From NCBI GenBank assembly GCA_001785615.1, contig MFUG01000003.1, positions 22,265 through 58,688 on the forward strand: DNA of 36,424 nucleotides, read 5' to 3'. A program made the position numbers and the translations under genes. Positions 22,291-29,694 of the stretch are shown in pieces. This DNA is from Candidatus Nomurabacteria bacterium RIFCSPHIGHO2_02_FULL_42_19 (GTDB taxonomy: Bacteria > Patescibacteriota > Minisyncoccia > Phycocordibacterales > UBA9973). A model generated the notes under the pieces. The model had not been told where the DNA came from. It searched no databases and saw only the letters and a list, made by a program, of their open reading frames with translations. Positions within the stretch are counted from its first letter, which is position 1, and every line of letters starts with the position of its first letter.

Positions 22291-22458
22291 ATGAGCAACC
22301 GAAAAAAGCGCAGGATGGGAAATTTGTCTCGCAGGGAGCGAGAACGTCGGCGCTTCGCACGGAGACTCAAGATCGGGTACAAGGCCACCAACAAGCAACT
22401 GCTAGCGGAAGTGAGGGAGTTCGAGCCGGTCGTCGCGGAAATTTTGAACAAGGAATAG
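22291..22458 (+). CDS. 55-aa highly basic small protein
   Basis: Unrecognised. The N-terminal half is strongly basic (MSNRKKRRMGNLSRRERERR, continuing RFARRLK), and the C-terminal half is acidic/hydrophobic and probably helical. AGGAGG lies 4 nt before the ATG at 22291, among the best Shine-Dalgarno matches in the window. It is 12 nt downstream of the membrane-protein ORF. The basic composition suggests RNA or DNA binding, which is inference. A hairpin region and an intrinsic terminator at 22534 close the unit. Confidence 0.5.
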   Translation: MSNRKKRRMGNLSRRERERRRFARRLKIGYKATNKQLLAEVREFEPVVAEILNKE

Positions 22459-22533
22459 CGCTTTGGTCAGCGCTAGCGCACGGGCAGGGTCTATCTTCGC
22501 GAGACCCTAGCCCGAGAACAAGAGTGAAAAGCA

Positions 22534-22573
22534 CCACCATGAAGCCACGCTTCGATGGTGGTTTTTTAATTTA
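22534..22573 (+). terminator. Intrinsic terminator of the two-gene small-ORF unit
   Basis: Stem ACCACCATGAAGC / GCTTCGATGGTGGT (one bulged base) followed by TTTTTAATTT. It sits about 75 nt after the 55-aa ORF; between them is another hairpin, CGGGC..GGTCT / AGACC..GCCCG. Confidence 0.75.
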
Positions 22574-22589
22574 GATACAAACATTTTTC

Positions 22590-22609
22590 ATCTACGCTAT
22601 AGCGTAGAT
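22590..22609. repeat. 20-bp palindrome, family copy
   Basis: ATCTACGCTATAGCGTAGAT, identical to the copy inside recR (8703-8722) and differing only in the central 4 bp from the one at 13273-13292. Confidence 0.8.
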
Positions 22610-22625
22610 TGATATTATAGCAAGA

Positions 22626-22663
22626 AATTGCGCAAGTCGCGCAAGAACGGTTCTTGCGCAATT
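22626..22663. repeat. Alternative-pairing inverted repeat
   Basis: AATTGCGCAAG / CTTGCGCAATT form an outer 11-bp stem. GCGCAAGAAC / GTTCTTGCGC form a competing 10-bp stem that uses the same 3' arm. No coding or U-tract context explains it. Confidence 0.55.
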
Positions 22664-22735
22664 AAAATTAAAAACCTTTGTATTCATTTTGGCTTTTTAG
22701 ACCTGTGGATAACTCCCCTTGCTTTTTAAAATGGT

Positions 22736-22868
22736 TATGCTACCCTAGGGGCATAGATTATGTTCCCGTAAGACCACATAATCTACATGTTATAGTAGCA
22801 AGCTACTATAACATATCGAAAATATGCAGCTGAGTTTTCCTTCGGGAAGATTCGCTGCATTTTTTTTT
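22736..22868 (+). ncRNA. Candidate structured RNA: four hairpins ending in a terminator
   Basis: In order: TATGC/GCATA with an inner CCC/GGG (22736-22755); TAGATTATGT/ACATAATCTA (22754-22785); a perfect 13-bp stem ATGTTATAGTAGC/GCTACTATAACAT (22787-22814); and ATGCAGC/GCTGCAT with inner TTCC-TTCG-GGAA, followed by T9 (22824-22868). No upstream gene on this strand needs this terminator within 270 bp. The promoter is unclear. It matches no RNA class known to me. Confidence 0.45.
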
Positions 22869-23128
22869 ACAAAAATTTTTATACTTTATGCCGTTTCTAT
22901 ATACGCCATGGCTGATATTGCTTTTATGAGCAGAGAAATAAAGATTCACATCAACCTTCATTGTACTGCTCACCATTATAAATCCAGAGGAAATATAATG
23001 AGTGAGTGCTTTTCCCGCGATTGCGAGAAAATTGATATGAGAGTTCCATGAGTATACGTCCGGGAGCTCACAACTATGGGACAGCAAGTTTTTATTAAGA
23101 GTTTGCTCTCTTATGTTGCAGTGATAAT

Positions 23129-23278
23129 TTACTCTTCTTGCCGAAACTTGTGAGCAGCAGCAAGAACGACGAACCAAAGAAGGTTCGACACGATCCAACC
23201 CGGATGAATTCCGCTCAGGATCATTGTGGCCGTTGAAGGAGCCACAATAGCAAGAAAAATCACTGATCTCTTCTTCAT
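23129..23278 (-). CDS. 49-aa small membrane protein
   Basis: Unrecognised. From the ATG at 23278 the product has two hydrophobic stretches (residues 5-20 and 27-44), MKKRSVIFLAIVAP at the start and HKFRQEE at the end. This start is preferred over the upstream in-frame codons because homology-free basic residues precede it and GAAAGAA lies just upstream. It is isolated between dnaK and the hairpin region; a palindrome GTTATCAG/CTGATAAC (23321-23346) lies upstream. A chance ORF cannot be excluded. Confidence 0.35.
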   Translation of the reverse strand: MKKRSVIFLAIVAPSTATMILSGIHPGWIVSNLLWFVVLAAAHKFRQEE

Positions 23279-23381
23279 GTTATTCTTTCGACGTACAAAC
23301 TCAGCAGAACGTTCTGCAGAGGTTATCAGGGTTTCAATTCTGATAACAACACAAGTATAGCACATATGAAGCTAAAAGTCA

Positions 23382-23414
23382 AGCTAAAAGCCCTTATTTT
23401 ATAAGGGCTTTTAG
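23382..23414. terminator. Bidirectional terminator after dnaK
   Basis: Perfect 14-bp stem GCTAAAAGCCCTTA / TAAGGGCTTTTAGC with U-rich arms on both strands. It starts 19 nt after the dnaK stop. Confidence 0.75.
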
Positions 23415-23432
23415 CGATAATATTTTATTCAA

Positions 23433-25349
23433 TTATGCCTTTGGTGCTTCGCCTTCGTTTTTTGGTTTCTCTTTGAATTCCGCGTCTTTGGGTTCTTGCC
23501 CTGAGCTTGTCGAAGGGTTGTCCTGCCCGCCTCCTGCGGATTCGGGTGAACTCTTTTGAATCGCCTCTCCTATTTTAGACATTTCGGTAGAAAGTTCTTC
23601 AGTCGCTTTCTTGATTGCTTCCACATCTGTACCGTCTTTTACCCCACGAAGAGCAGTTATTTTCATATTTACCGTATCTTTCAATTCTTGAGGAATTTTT
23701 GCTTCATTATCTTTTATTGCTTTCTCGGCAGTGTAAATTATCATCTCTCCAGTATTGCGCACATCCGCACTTTCCTTTTTCTTTTTATCTTCCTCTGCAT
23801 GAAGTTCCGCGTCCGCCTGCATCTTTTTAATTTCATCTTCTTTCAGGCCAGAACTTGCTTCTATTTTTATTGACTGCGTTTTGCCAGAGGTCTTATCCTT
23901 CGCGGTCACATTTAAGATTCCATTCGCATCCACATCAAAGGAAACTTCGATTTGCGGCATACCGCGAGGGGCGGGAGGAACACCGTCCAGAATAAATCTA
24001 CCCAGGGATTTATTGTCAGAGGCCATCGGGCGCTCGCCTTGAACTATGTGAATCTCCACCGAGGTTTGATTGTCTGCCGCGGTTGAGAATACTTGGGATT
24101 TGTGTGAAGGAATGGTTGTATTTCTTTCAATAAGCTTGGTGCCCACTCCACCGAGCGTTTCAATGCCAAGTGATAGGGGGATAACATCTAAAAGTAAAAC
24201 ATCGCGCACGTCGCCCTGGAGCACTCCTGCCTGCACTGCGGCGCCGAGAGCCACCACTTCATCCGGATTGATGGAAAGGTTCGGGGTTTTGCCGAAGATC
24301 TTTTTCACTTCTTCCACAATCTTGGGCATTCTTGTCTGCCCGCCCACCATGATGATTTCATTCATGTCTTCAATCTTGAATCCGGAGGCACTCATCGCGC
24401 GCTTGGTGATCTCGACCGAGCGAGAAACATATTCGTCCGCAATTGATTCCAGTTGGGCGCGAGTCATTTTAAGTAGCAAGTGTTGGGGGCCTTGTGCGGT
24501 AGAAGTAATGAAAGGAATATTTATTTCTGTTTCAACTGCGGTAGAGAGTTCAATCTTCGCTTTTTCCGCCGCTTCGTCTAGGCGCTGGAGTGCCAGCTTG
24601 TCAGTACGTACATCCACTCCAGAGGTCTTTTTAAATTCTTCCGCGATCCAGCCGATAATCTTGTGGTCAATGTCGCGGCCTCCTAGGTGGCTGTCCCCAT
24701 CGGTGGACTTCACTTCTATAACGTCGTCCCCTATTTCAAGTACCGATACGTCGAAAGTTCCGCCTCCGAAGTCGTAGACGACTATTTTTTCATTTTTCTT
24801 TTTATTAAATCCGTAAGCAAGCGCCGCCGCGGTGGGCTCGTTGATAATACGCTTTACATCGAGGCCGGCAATCTGCCCTGCATCCTTCGTTGCCTTTCTT
24901 TGCGCATCGTTGAAATACGCCGGCACAGTGATGACTGCTTCAGTAATCTTAACTCCGAGCTTCGCTTCCACGTCGGATTTTATTTTTGACAGAATCATGG
25001 CGGACACTTCTTCCGGACGCATCCATTTTTCTCCAATCTTCACTTCCACTCCGCCCGTAGCTCCCTTCTGAATTTTGAAAGATGCATTCTTCAAGTCCTT
25101 CTGCACTTCTGGATCGTCAAAGTTGTGGCCCATAAAACGCTTGATGCCGTAAACAGTGTTTTCTGGGTTGGTGACTGCCTGACGCTTGGCAAGGAGCCCT
25201 ACTAGTCGGTCGCCATTTTTAGCAACGGCTACCACTGAAGGTGTAGTTCTATTACCCTCCACATTTTCAATAATTTTCGGCTGTCCACCCTCTATAACTG
25301 CCACTGCCGAATTTGTTGTACCTAAGTCAATTCCTATAATTTTTGCCAT
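23433..25349 (-). CDS. dnaK: Chaperone DnaK (Hsp70)
   Basis: ATP-dependent chaperone, 638 aa, normal length. Visible: phosphate-binding [13 protein letters not shown] at the N-terminus, [35 protein letters not shown], the interdomain linker [19 protein letters not shown], the substrate-binding domain, and a charged lid ending in a Gly/Glu-rich tail. In that tail NPSTSSGQ is encoded by a palindromic repeat (23499-23517). The leader is a long hairpin element shared with dnaJ, and a strong promoter precedes it. No HrcA/CIRCE-like sequence is seen, and dnaJ and grpE lie in separate places. Confidence 0.98.
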   Translation of the reverse strand: MAKIIGIDLGTTNSAVAVIEGGQPKIIENVEGNRTTPSVVAVAKNGDRLVGLLAKRQAVTNPENTVYGIKRFMGHNFDDPEVQKDLKNASFKIQKGATGGVEVKIGEKWMRPEEVSAMILSKIKSDVEAKLGVKITEAVITVPAYFNDAQRKATKDAGQIAGLDVKRIINEPTAAALAYGFNKKKNEKIVVYDFGGGTFDVSVLEIGDDVIEVKSTDGDSHLGGRDIDHKIIGWIAEEFKKTSGVDVRTDKLALQRLDEAAEKAKIELSTAVETEINIPFITSTAQGPQHLLLKMTRAQLESIADEYVSRSVEITKRAMSASGFKIEDMNEIIMVGGQTRMPKIVEEVKKIFGKTPNLSINPDEVVALGAAVQAGVLQGDVRDVLLLDVIPLSLGIETLGGVGTKLIERNTTIPSHKSQVFSTAADNQTSVEIHIVQGERPMASDNKSLGRFILDGVPPAPRGMPQIEVSFDVDANGILNVTAKDKTSGKTQSIKIEASSGLKEDEIKKMQADAELHAEEDKKKKESADVRNTGEMIIYTAEKAIKDNEAKIPQELKDTVNMKITALRGVKDGTDVEAIKKATEELSTEMSKIGEAIQKSSPESAGGGQDNPSTSSGQEPKDAEFKEKPKNEGEAPKA

Positions 25350-25386
25350 ATTTTTTATTCTATTAAAATTTATAATAAATTAAATG

Positions 25387-25517
25387 AAATAAATTAGTTG
25401 TTTGGAAAAGCCATACGTAGGCCGACGGGCCGAAGTCCTGAGCAAATTTTCAGCAGAAAATTATGCGTGCTTTTCCAAACAACTAATTTATTTTATTATA
25501 TACCAAGTCAATTATTT
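25387..25517 (-). promoter_or_regulatory. dnaK promoter and structured leader (chaperone leader element B)
   Basis: TTGCAA, 17 bp and TATAAT (25500-25495, minus) are followed after 1 nt by a perfect 25-bp inverted repeat with arms 25387-25411 and 25469-25493. The inside repeats element A's layout: ACGTA/TGCGT, GGCC-GACG-GGCC, and the identical AATTTTC-AGCA-GAAAATT hairpin. The arms differ in sequence from element A. The element ends 37 nt before the dnaK ATG. Confidence 0.7.
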
Positions 25518-25545
25518 TTGCAAGTTTTTCGTGGTCGCGAACTAC

Positions 25546-25574
25546 TTGTCAAAAGGTAATATATATTATAATAT
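25546..25574 (+). promoter_or_regulatory. Promoter of the PaaX-like gene
   Basis: TTGTCA, 17 bp, TAATAT, ending exactly 6 nt before the ATG at 25581, so the transcript is predicted to start at the ATG. It is divergent from the dnaK promoter about 50 bp away. Confidence 0.7.
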
Positions 25575-25580
25575 AGGGGT

Positions 25581-26120
25581 ATGTCAAGCTATTCCAAAAG
25601 AATATTGAAAAAGTTGGCTGAAAAGTCCGCCTTGCCGGTAGAATTTTTAAAACCCAATGAGCCACAGGATGCCAAGATCTCCTATGCCATAACCCGTGCC
25701 CTGAAAAACCTGGTAGATAGTGGATTTGCTGAAATTCATAAATCGGAAAGGCAAAATTATGCTCGAATTACTCCGCGCGGCAAAACTAAATTAAATAGTT
25801 TGTTGCTGGAAGGCACTGACGCCTTGGTCCCCCAGACCTGGGACGAATTCTGGAGAATAATAATTCTGGATTTGCCGGAAGAAAGAAAGCGCGAACGCGA
25901 GAGTTTGCGCTACCTCCTGAAGAAAGCGAATTTTGTTTGTATAAAAAATACTGTCTGGATCTCCCCCCATCCGTACGAACACCTTTTCATGAATATTAAA
26001 AAGGACTTAGGGTTTTCTACCGAGCTCATGATCATCGTTACCGATAAATTAGACGAAGAAACGAATCACGCATTTCTGGAAGCAGCTCGCCCGTACCGAA
26101 CGGCACGTTCGGGCAGGTAA
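25581..26120 (+). CDS. PaaX-like regulator: winged helix plus Cas2-like domain
   Basis: A 179-aa protein. Residues 1-75 read as a winged helix (AITRALKNLVDSGFAEIHKS ... YARITPRGKTKL), and residues 90-165 as the ferredoxin-like Cas2/PaaX-central fold (WRIIILDLPEERKRERESLR, then VCIKNTVWISPHP). PaaX repressors have this arrangement plus a C-terminal domain missing here. There are no cas genes or arrays nearby, so a CRISPR role is unlikely. The last 10 residues (ARPYRTARSGR) come from a palindromic repeat at 26086-26117 that runs up to the stop codon. It diverges from dnaK, which it might regulate (inference only). Confidence 0.75.
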   Translation: MSSYSKRILKKLAEKSALPVEFLKPNEPQDAKISYAITRALKNLVDSGFAEIHKSERQNYARITPRGKTKLNSLLLEGTDALVPQTWDEFWRIIILDLPEERKRERESLRYLLKKANFVCIKNTVWISPHPYEHLFMNIKKDLGFSTELMIIVTDKLDEETNHAFLEAARPYRTARSGR

Positions 26121-26126
26121 ATAATT

Positions 26127-26237
26127 AAATTACCTAACTCTAGCGGTCGCAAAAGTTAAGTAATTTCTATGTTGTTAAATTAAGCATATGCTAATTTTAA
26201 CAACATACCCCATCTTCTACTTTAGTTAACTAAAGTA
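26127..26237. repeat. Three consecutive palindromes in a convergent gap
   Basis: P1: AAATTACCTAACT / AGTTAAGTAATTT (26127-26166). P2: a 34-bp near-palindrome centred on AGCATATGCT (26171-26204). P3: perfect TACTTTAGTTAACTAAAGTA (26218-26237). They fill the gap between the PaaX-like gene and the end of a Cys-rich gene. None has a convincing U-tract. Confidence 0.6.
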
Positions 26238-26262
26238 ATTTAGTTTGGCAAAGTAGCTGGAA

Positions 26263-27963
26263 TTAATAAACTTCCTTGTTATAACAGTTTTCGCAATACA
26301 CTTTTTCTACCCTATCCGGTGAATAAGTAGTTTCGTATTCAGTTGGGCAGCGACCAGAATGACCATGGCTAGATACATTACATTTACATCTGTCGTGCCA
26401 GAGCATGCGGGGCGGCCGAAGATCGAAGCGACGTTTATAGCGGCAGTTCGGGCACTTCCTGGGAAATGGCACCTTCTCTTTACGATAAAAAAGTAATTCG
26501 TTCTCCGTGATGTTGTAATTTTTCGAGCAGGTTGTGCAAGCAAAAATTTCTTTTAAATAACTATCTGGCACATCTTCAATCTTGTCCGGAATGTCCGAAC
26601 TCTTAATTGTCTCTTTGCCTTTTGTTCCCTGGACATTGTCTTCCCAATGCCAGCCCTTGGCTAGAATCTCCTCTTTTGAGAGCGGCACATAAAGATTGCC
26701 CTGAGTTTCATTGTAATATACTGGTGCTATCTCTGGTGGAAAAAATTCTCCATACTCCCCTGTTTTCCTCATGTGCTCAATAATCTTTTCTTTTAATTTT
26801 TGATAGTTTTCTTTACTGTACTTCTTATTGAAAATCATATACTCGCTCTTCTTGACTGACACACAGCCAAAAAGATTCTGGCTATTCTGGCAAGTATCAG
26901 AATACATTACACTCATATCGTCATAACAAAGGTGGCAGAATTGGCAATTTGAAACTCTGGTACAGCCCTGGCACTCATAACAAAGTTCAGTGTTCCAACC
27001 TACGTGATAAAGATCCATACAATTCTTAGTTTCAATACTTCCATAAATATATTTACAATCTTCACCTTTATTTACTTCGAAAGATTCTTTTACATTTTTA
27101 CAATCATATAGTAAACTGCCAACCGAATTTATATTGCGTTCACTCACCACATAGCGATGAATGGTTTCTCTTTCAATCATTTTTTTGAATTCCTTATTTA
27201 ATTTTTCTATGCTTTTAAAAGAAGAAAGGTTGAACTCTTTTACTTTCTTTAAATATTCTTCTCTGGTGTATTGCTTATTCTTAAACACGTAGCTTTTATT
27301 ACGCAAGTTAGAAGACATAAAACACTCATTGCATCCATGACAATCGTAACAATAGTAACAGGAGGAGCAATCCTTTAAGAAGATGCCATATTGGCACTCG
27401 TAAGAAGTACGAGAGTCGATGACTTCATATAAACGTTCCCCTTTTTCATTAACAAAACTGCAATCTATGCATTCACGAGATTTTTGAATCCATGTAGAAT
27501 AAAAAATATTTTCATTGCCGAAACAGGCAAAAGATAAATAAACATTTTTGTTATCGCCAGAGTGATTGGTATATTCGGAGTTTACGCTATTTTTATTCAA
27601 AAGCGCCATGCGCGGAACCTTTAGCTGAAGTTCATGGAATTGTTCGAAAAATGGTCTGGAAAAATCAAAATCACGGCTATATGAAGTAGTGTCCCAACCA
27701 TCTCCCCACCAGCATTCATTGCAATAAACCTTGTATGGTTTATTAGGCGAATAAATTGTCACCGTGCTCTTCTTGCATAGATCGCAATTCCTCCTGTAAA
27801 GTGTGCGTTCATTCCTCCACGCATAGCGTCTCTGTTGTCGGCACTCCGGGCACCACGTCGGTGGTGGGACTTTTATTTTTTCATAGAAGTTAAAATCCTC
27901 TTCTTCTATGGTAAAGCTTTTCTGACAGTTTTTACAATTTTTTGTTTCTGATTTCATAATCAT
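26263..27963 (-). CDS. Cys-rich zinc-ribbon protein, paralogue 2
   Basis: A 566-aa relative of the protein at 17415: N-terminal ribbon CKNCQKSF ... WCPECRQQRR, an extra CDLCKKST ... CNECW ribbon, FDFSRPFFEQFHELQLKVP, a central region of NC/C-x2-C repeats (CYYCYDCHGCNEC), NKQYTREEYLKK, a second ribbon CTTCSKNY ... CPNCRYKRR, and the shared tail YSPDRVEKVYCENCYNKEVY. The function is unknown; cytosolic metal binding or a cross-linked repeat scaffold is inferred from the cysteine pattern. It starts within a precise 80-bp duplication also present before paralogue 3. The upstream gene's stop is 32 bp away, so the two are likely co-transcribed. Confidence 0.75.
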   Translation of the reverse strand: MIMKSETKNCKNCQKSFTIEEEDFNFYEKIKVPPPTWCPECRQQRRYAWRNERTLYRRNCDLCKKSTVTIYSPNKPYKVYCNECWWGDGWDTTSYSRDFDFSRPFFEQFHELQLKVPRMALLNKNSVNSEYTNHSGDNKNVYLSFACFGNENIFYSTWIQKSRECIDCSFVNEKGERLYEVIDSRTSYECQYGIFLKDCSSCYYCYDCHGCNECFMSSNLRNKSYVFKNKQYTREEYLKKVKEFNLSSFKSIEKLNKEFKKMIERETIHRYVVSERNINSVGSLLYDCKNVKESFEVNKGEDCKYIYGSIETKNCMDLYHVGWNTELCYECQGCTRVSNCQFCHLCYDDMSVMYSDTCQNSQNLFGCVSVKKSEYMIFNKKYSKENYQKLKEKIIEHMRKTGEYGEFFPPEIAPVYYNETQGNLYVPLSKEEILAKGWHWEDNVQGTKGKETIKSSDIPDKIEDVPDSYLKEIFACTTCSKNYNITENELLFYRKEKVPFPRKCPNCRYKRRFDLRPPRMLWHDRCKCNVSSHGHSGRCPTEYETTYSPDRVEKVYCENCYNKEVY

Positions 27964-28000
27964 ACATAACGCTTTATCGCGATCGCGAAATTATGTTATG
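27921..28000 (-). repeat. 80-bp exact direct repeat, copy 1
   Basis: Identical to 29615-29694. On the minus strand it runs from the stop region of the preceding gene through the intergenic DNA and start codon to about the 14th codon of the Cys-rich gene. It contains the palindrome TCGCGATCGCGA nested in ACATAA/TTATGT. Confidence 0.9.
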
Positions 28001-29657
28001 CTATATTTTGCTTATAACATTCTTCGCAGGCAATTTTTTGATACCCCCATTCCGGCGGATAATAAGCCATTATATCCTTTTCGCAGTAAAAACATTTATA
28101 AAGGTAGTTTCTGATGATAGACATTTTTTTAATTCTTTTTAGCATGCGTAAATCAAAATGAAGACGGGGCAGAGCAAAACCCTTTCTTTTGTGAAATTCG
28201 TATTCGGCCGGAGAAATATTAAATCTATATTTGCTTTCCGGGCAAATGAGAGCTTGGTTAGAAATATTTTTAGGTGTTTCTTCAATTCTATCAGGTAAAT
28301 CTAAAGATGAAATCCCGTCGGTGGAAGATAAATCTTCTTCTGACCAGTATCCTCCTTTACTTAAAATTTCCTCCTTTTTTAGGTCCGGAAAATAAATCAT
28401 TCCAGAAGAAAAATTATATTCACAAAGTCCCATAGAATAGGGTAAAAATTCTCCATATTCACCCTTCTCTTCCATGTTTTTAATGATTTGAGTTTTTAAT
28501 TTTTCATATTCGTTTTTAGAATATTGTTTGTTTAAAATACAATACTTTTTCTTCCGTAAACCAACGCAGCCAAAACAATATTCAACTTCAATACAATTAT
28601 CTAGATATTCGGAATAACGCCCGTCTGACCAGACGGAATGTTTTATCTCGAAACCGCCGAATACGCCGCTGTTATCCCCGGAAACCTCGGTATTCCAGGT
28701 AAAAGTTTGATCAATAGAATCCTTGGTGTTCATGCCCCGTAATTGATTTCTGCAATTCTGGGATTTCTCCCAAGAAAAAACGTTTACGCATTTGTCGCAG
28801 TCGTTCAAATAATTACCGACGGAATTTGTCGTTCTTATATTAAAATTTTCTCGATGGACAATTTCGTTTTTAAGTAGATCCCAAAATTCTTTTTTCAAAG
28901 CAAATAAATTTTTATGTGATCCAAAGTTAGTATTTTTTAATTTCTTCTCATATTCTTCTTTGGTGTGTGGCTTGTTGCGTATATAGTACCGCTTGTTCCG
29001 CAAATTCCAACTCATGAAACAGTTCTGACAGTTGCGGCAGTCGAAAAGAAAATACGAATCTATGCAGTCCCTAGAATTTTCCGAAAAATTTAAATTGAAT
29101 GAACTATGACAAAAAAGGCAATCGTAGGAGTTCTGTAGGTTAAAGGAATAAACGATATCGAAAGAGTCCTTGGTGTCTAAAACCCGGTAAAGGTAACTAC
29201 AATTCTCACATTTCAAAAGCGACCGGCAAAGATAGCAGTTTTTTGACTCCCAAACATCATCACACCAATCGCAATTTGTGCTATTTTCTCCTGTTTGGTG
29301 CGCACGTGGGACTTTTTCCTGTAATTCTTTTAATTGCTCAAAAAATGGATGATTTGGGTCATAATTTTGCCCATATTTCATTGGGTCCCAGCCATCTCCC
29401 CACCATTCATGCGATTTATAAATTGGATATCTGGATTTTTCCGGAAGAACAGTTATCAAGTTTTCTCCAGACAAATCTGACACGCCTTTTCTGAATTTTC
29501 CAAACACCGAAAAAGCCCAGTGCAACTTAATTCGACATTCAAAACATTTGTTGGGTACTTTCAAGCCAACCTTGTCGTATAAATCCAAATCACCTGAATC
29601 TATTTTAAATTCATTCTGACAGTTTTTACAATTTTTTGTTTCTGATTTCATAATCAT
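27996..29657 (-). CDS. Cys-rich zinc-ribbon protein, paralogue 3
   Basis: A 553-aa paralogue. The N-terminus is nearly identical to paralogue 2 (MIMKSETKNCKNCQ), then the sequence diverges strongly. The N-terminal ribbon is closed by KCFECR; YDPNHPFFEQLKELQEKVP, the central NC/DC repeats and CFGCVGLRKKKYCILNKQYSKNEYEK are conserved. The C-terminal ribbon is partly degenerate: CPESKYRF has lost the second Cys of CxxC, and the matching downstream pair is replaced, while CFYCEKDI and CEECYKQ remain. It starts 32 bp after grpE. The function is unknown. Confidence 0.75.
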   Translation of the reverse strand: MIMKSETKNCKNCQNEFKIDSGDLDLYDKVGLKVPNKCFECRIKLHWAFSVFGKFRKGVSDLSGENLITVLPEKSRYPIYKSHEWWGDGWDPMKYGQNYDPNHPFFEQLKELQEKVPRAHQTGENSTNCDWCDDVWESKNCYLCRSLLKCENCSYLYRVLDTKDSFDIVYSFNLQNSYDCLFCHSSFNLNFSENSRDCIDSYFLFDCRNCQNCFMSWNLRNKRYYIRNKPHTKEEYEKKLKNTNFGSHKNLFALKKEFWDLLKNEIVHRENFNIRTTNSVGNYLNDCDKCVNVFSWEKSQNCRNQLRGMNTKDSIDQTFTWNTEVSGDNSGVFGGFEIKHSVWSDGRYSEYLDNCIEVEYCFGCVGLRKKKYCILNKQYSKNEYEKLKTQIIKNMEEKGEYGEFLPYSMGLCEYNFSSGMIYFPDLKKEEILSKGGYWSEEDLSSTDGISSLDLPDRIEETPKNISNQALICPESKYRFNISPAEYEFHKRKGFALPRLHFDLRMLKRIKKMSIIRNYLYKCFYCEKDIMAYYPPEWGYQKIACEECYKQNIA

Positions 29658-29694
29658 ACATAACGCTTTATCGCGATCGCGAAATTATGTTATG
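29615..29694 (-). repeat. 80-bp exact direct repeat, copy 2
   Basis: Copy of 27921-28000, starting at the grpE stop codon and ending inside the paralogue 3 coding region. The shared unit may carry the promoter or operator of these genes. Confidence 0.9.

Noticed and set aside
5650-22712. Three exact DnaA-box sequences TTATCCACA (5650-5658, 13265-13273, 22704-22712) as a replication origin
   Set aside because: They are scattered over 17 kb, one lies inside trpR codons, and there is no AT-rich unwinding region or dnaA/dnaN gene nearby.
22908-23051. 47-aa plus-strand ORF beginning ATGGCTGATATTGC
   Set aside because: No Shine-Dalgarno sequence or promoter at 6 nt, no recognisable protein features, and it starts shortly after a terminator; probably chance.
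22806-23198. 130-aa minus-strand ORF over the hairpin region
   Set aside because: It overlaps the structured region and the small membrane ORF, has a low-complexity, Cys/Ser-rich translation and no start signals.
24070-24777. 235-aa ORF antisense to dnaK
   Set aside because: Ser/Thr-rich shadow translation of the dnaK coding strand with no independent start signals.
25387-25493. MITE or insertion-sequence end at the dnaK leader
   Set aside because: The related dnaJ element has different terminal arms, and both sit exactly at promoters of functionally linked genes; mobile elements would share their terminal repeats. Not fully excluded.
25581-26120. Cas2 protein of a CRISPR system
   Set aside because: The Cas2-like fold is preceded by a winged helix as in PaaX, and no cas1, effector or repeat-spacer array is present in the window.
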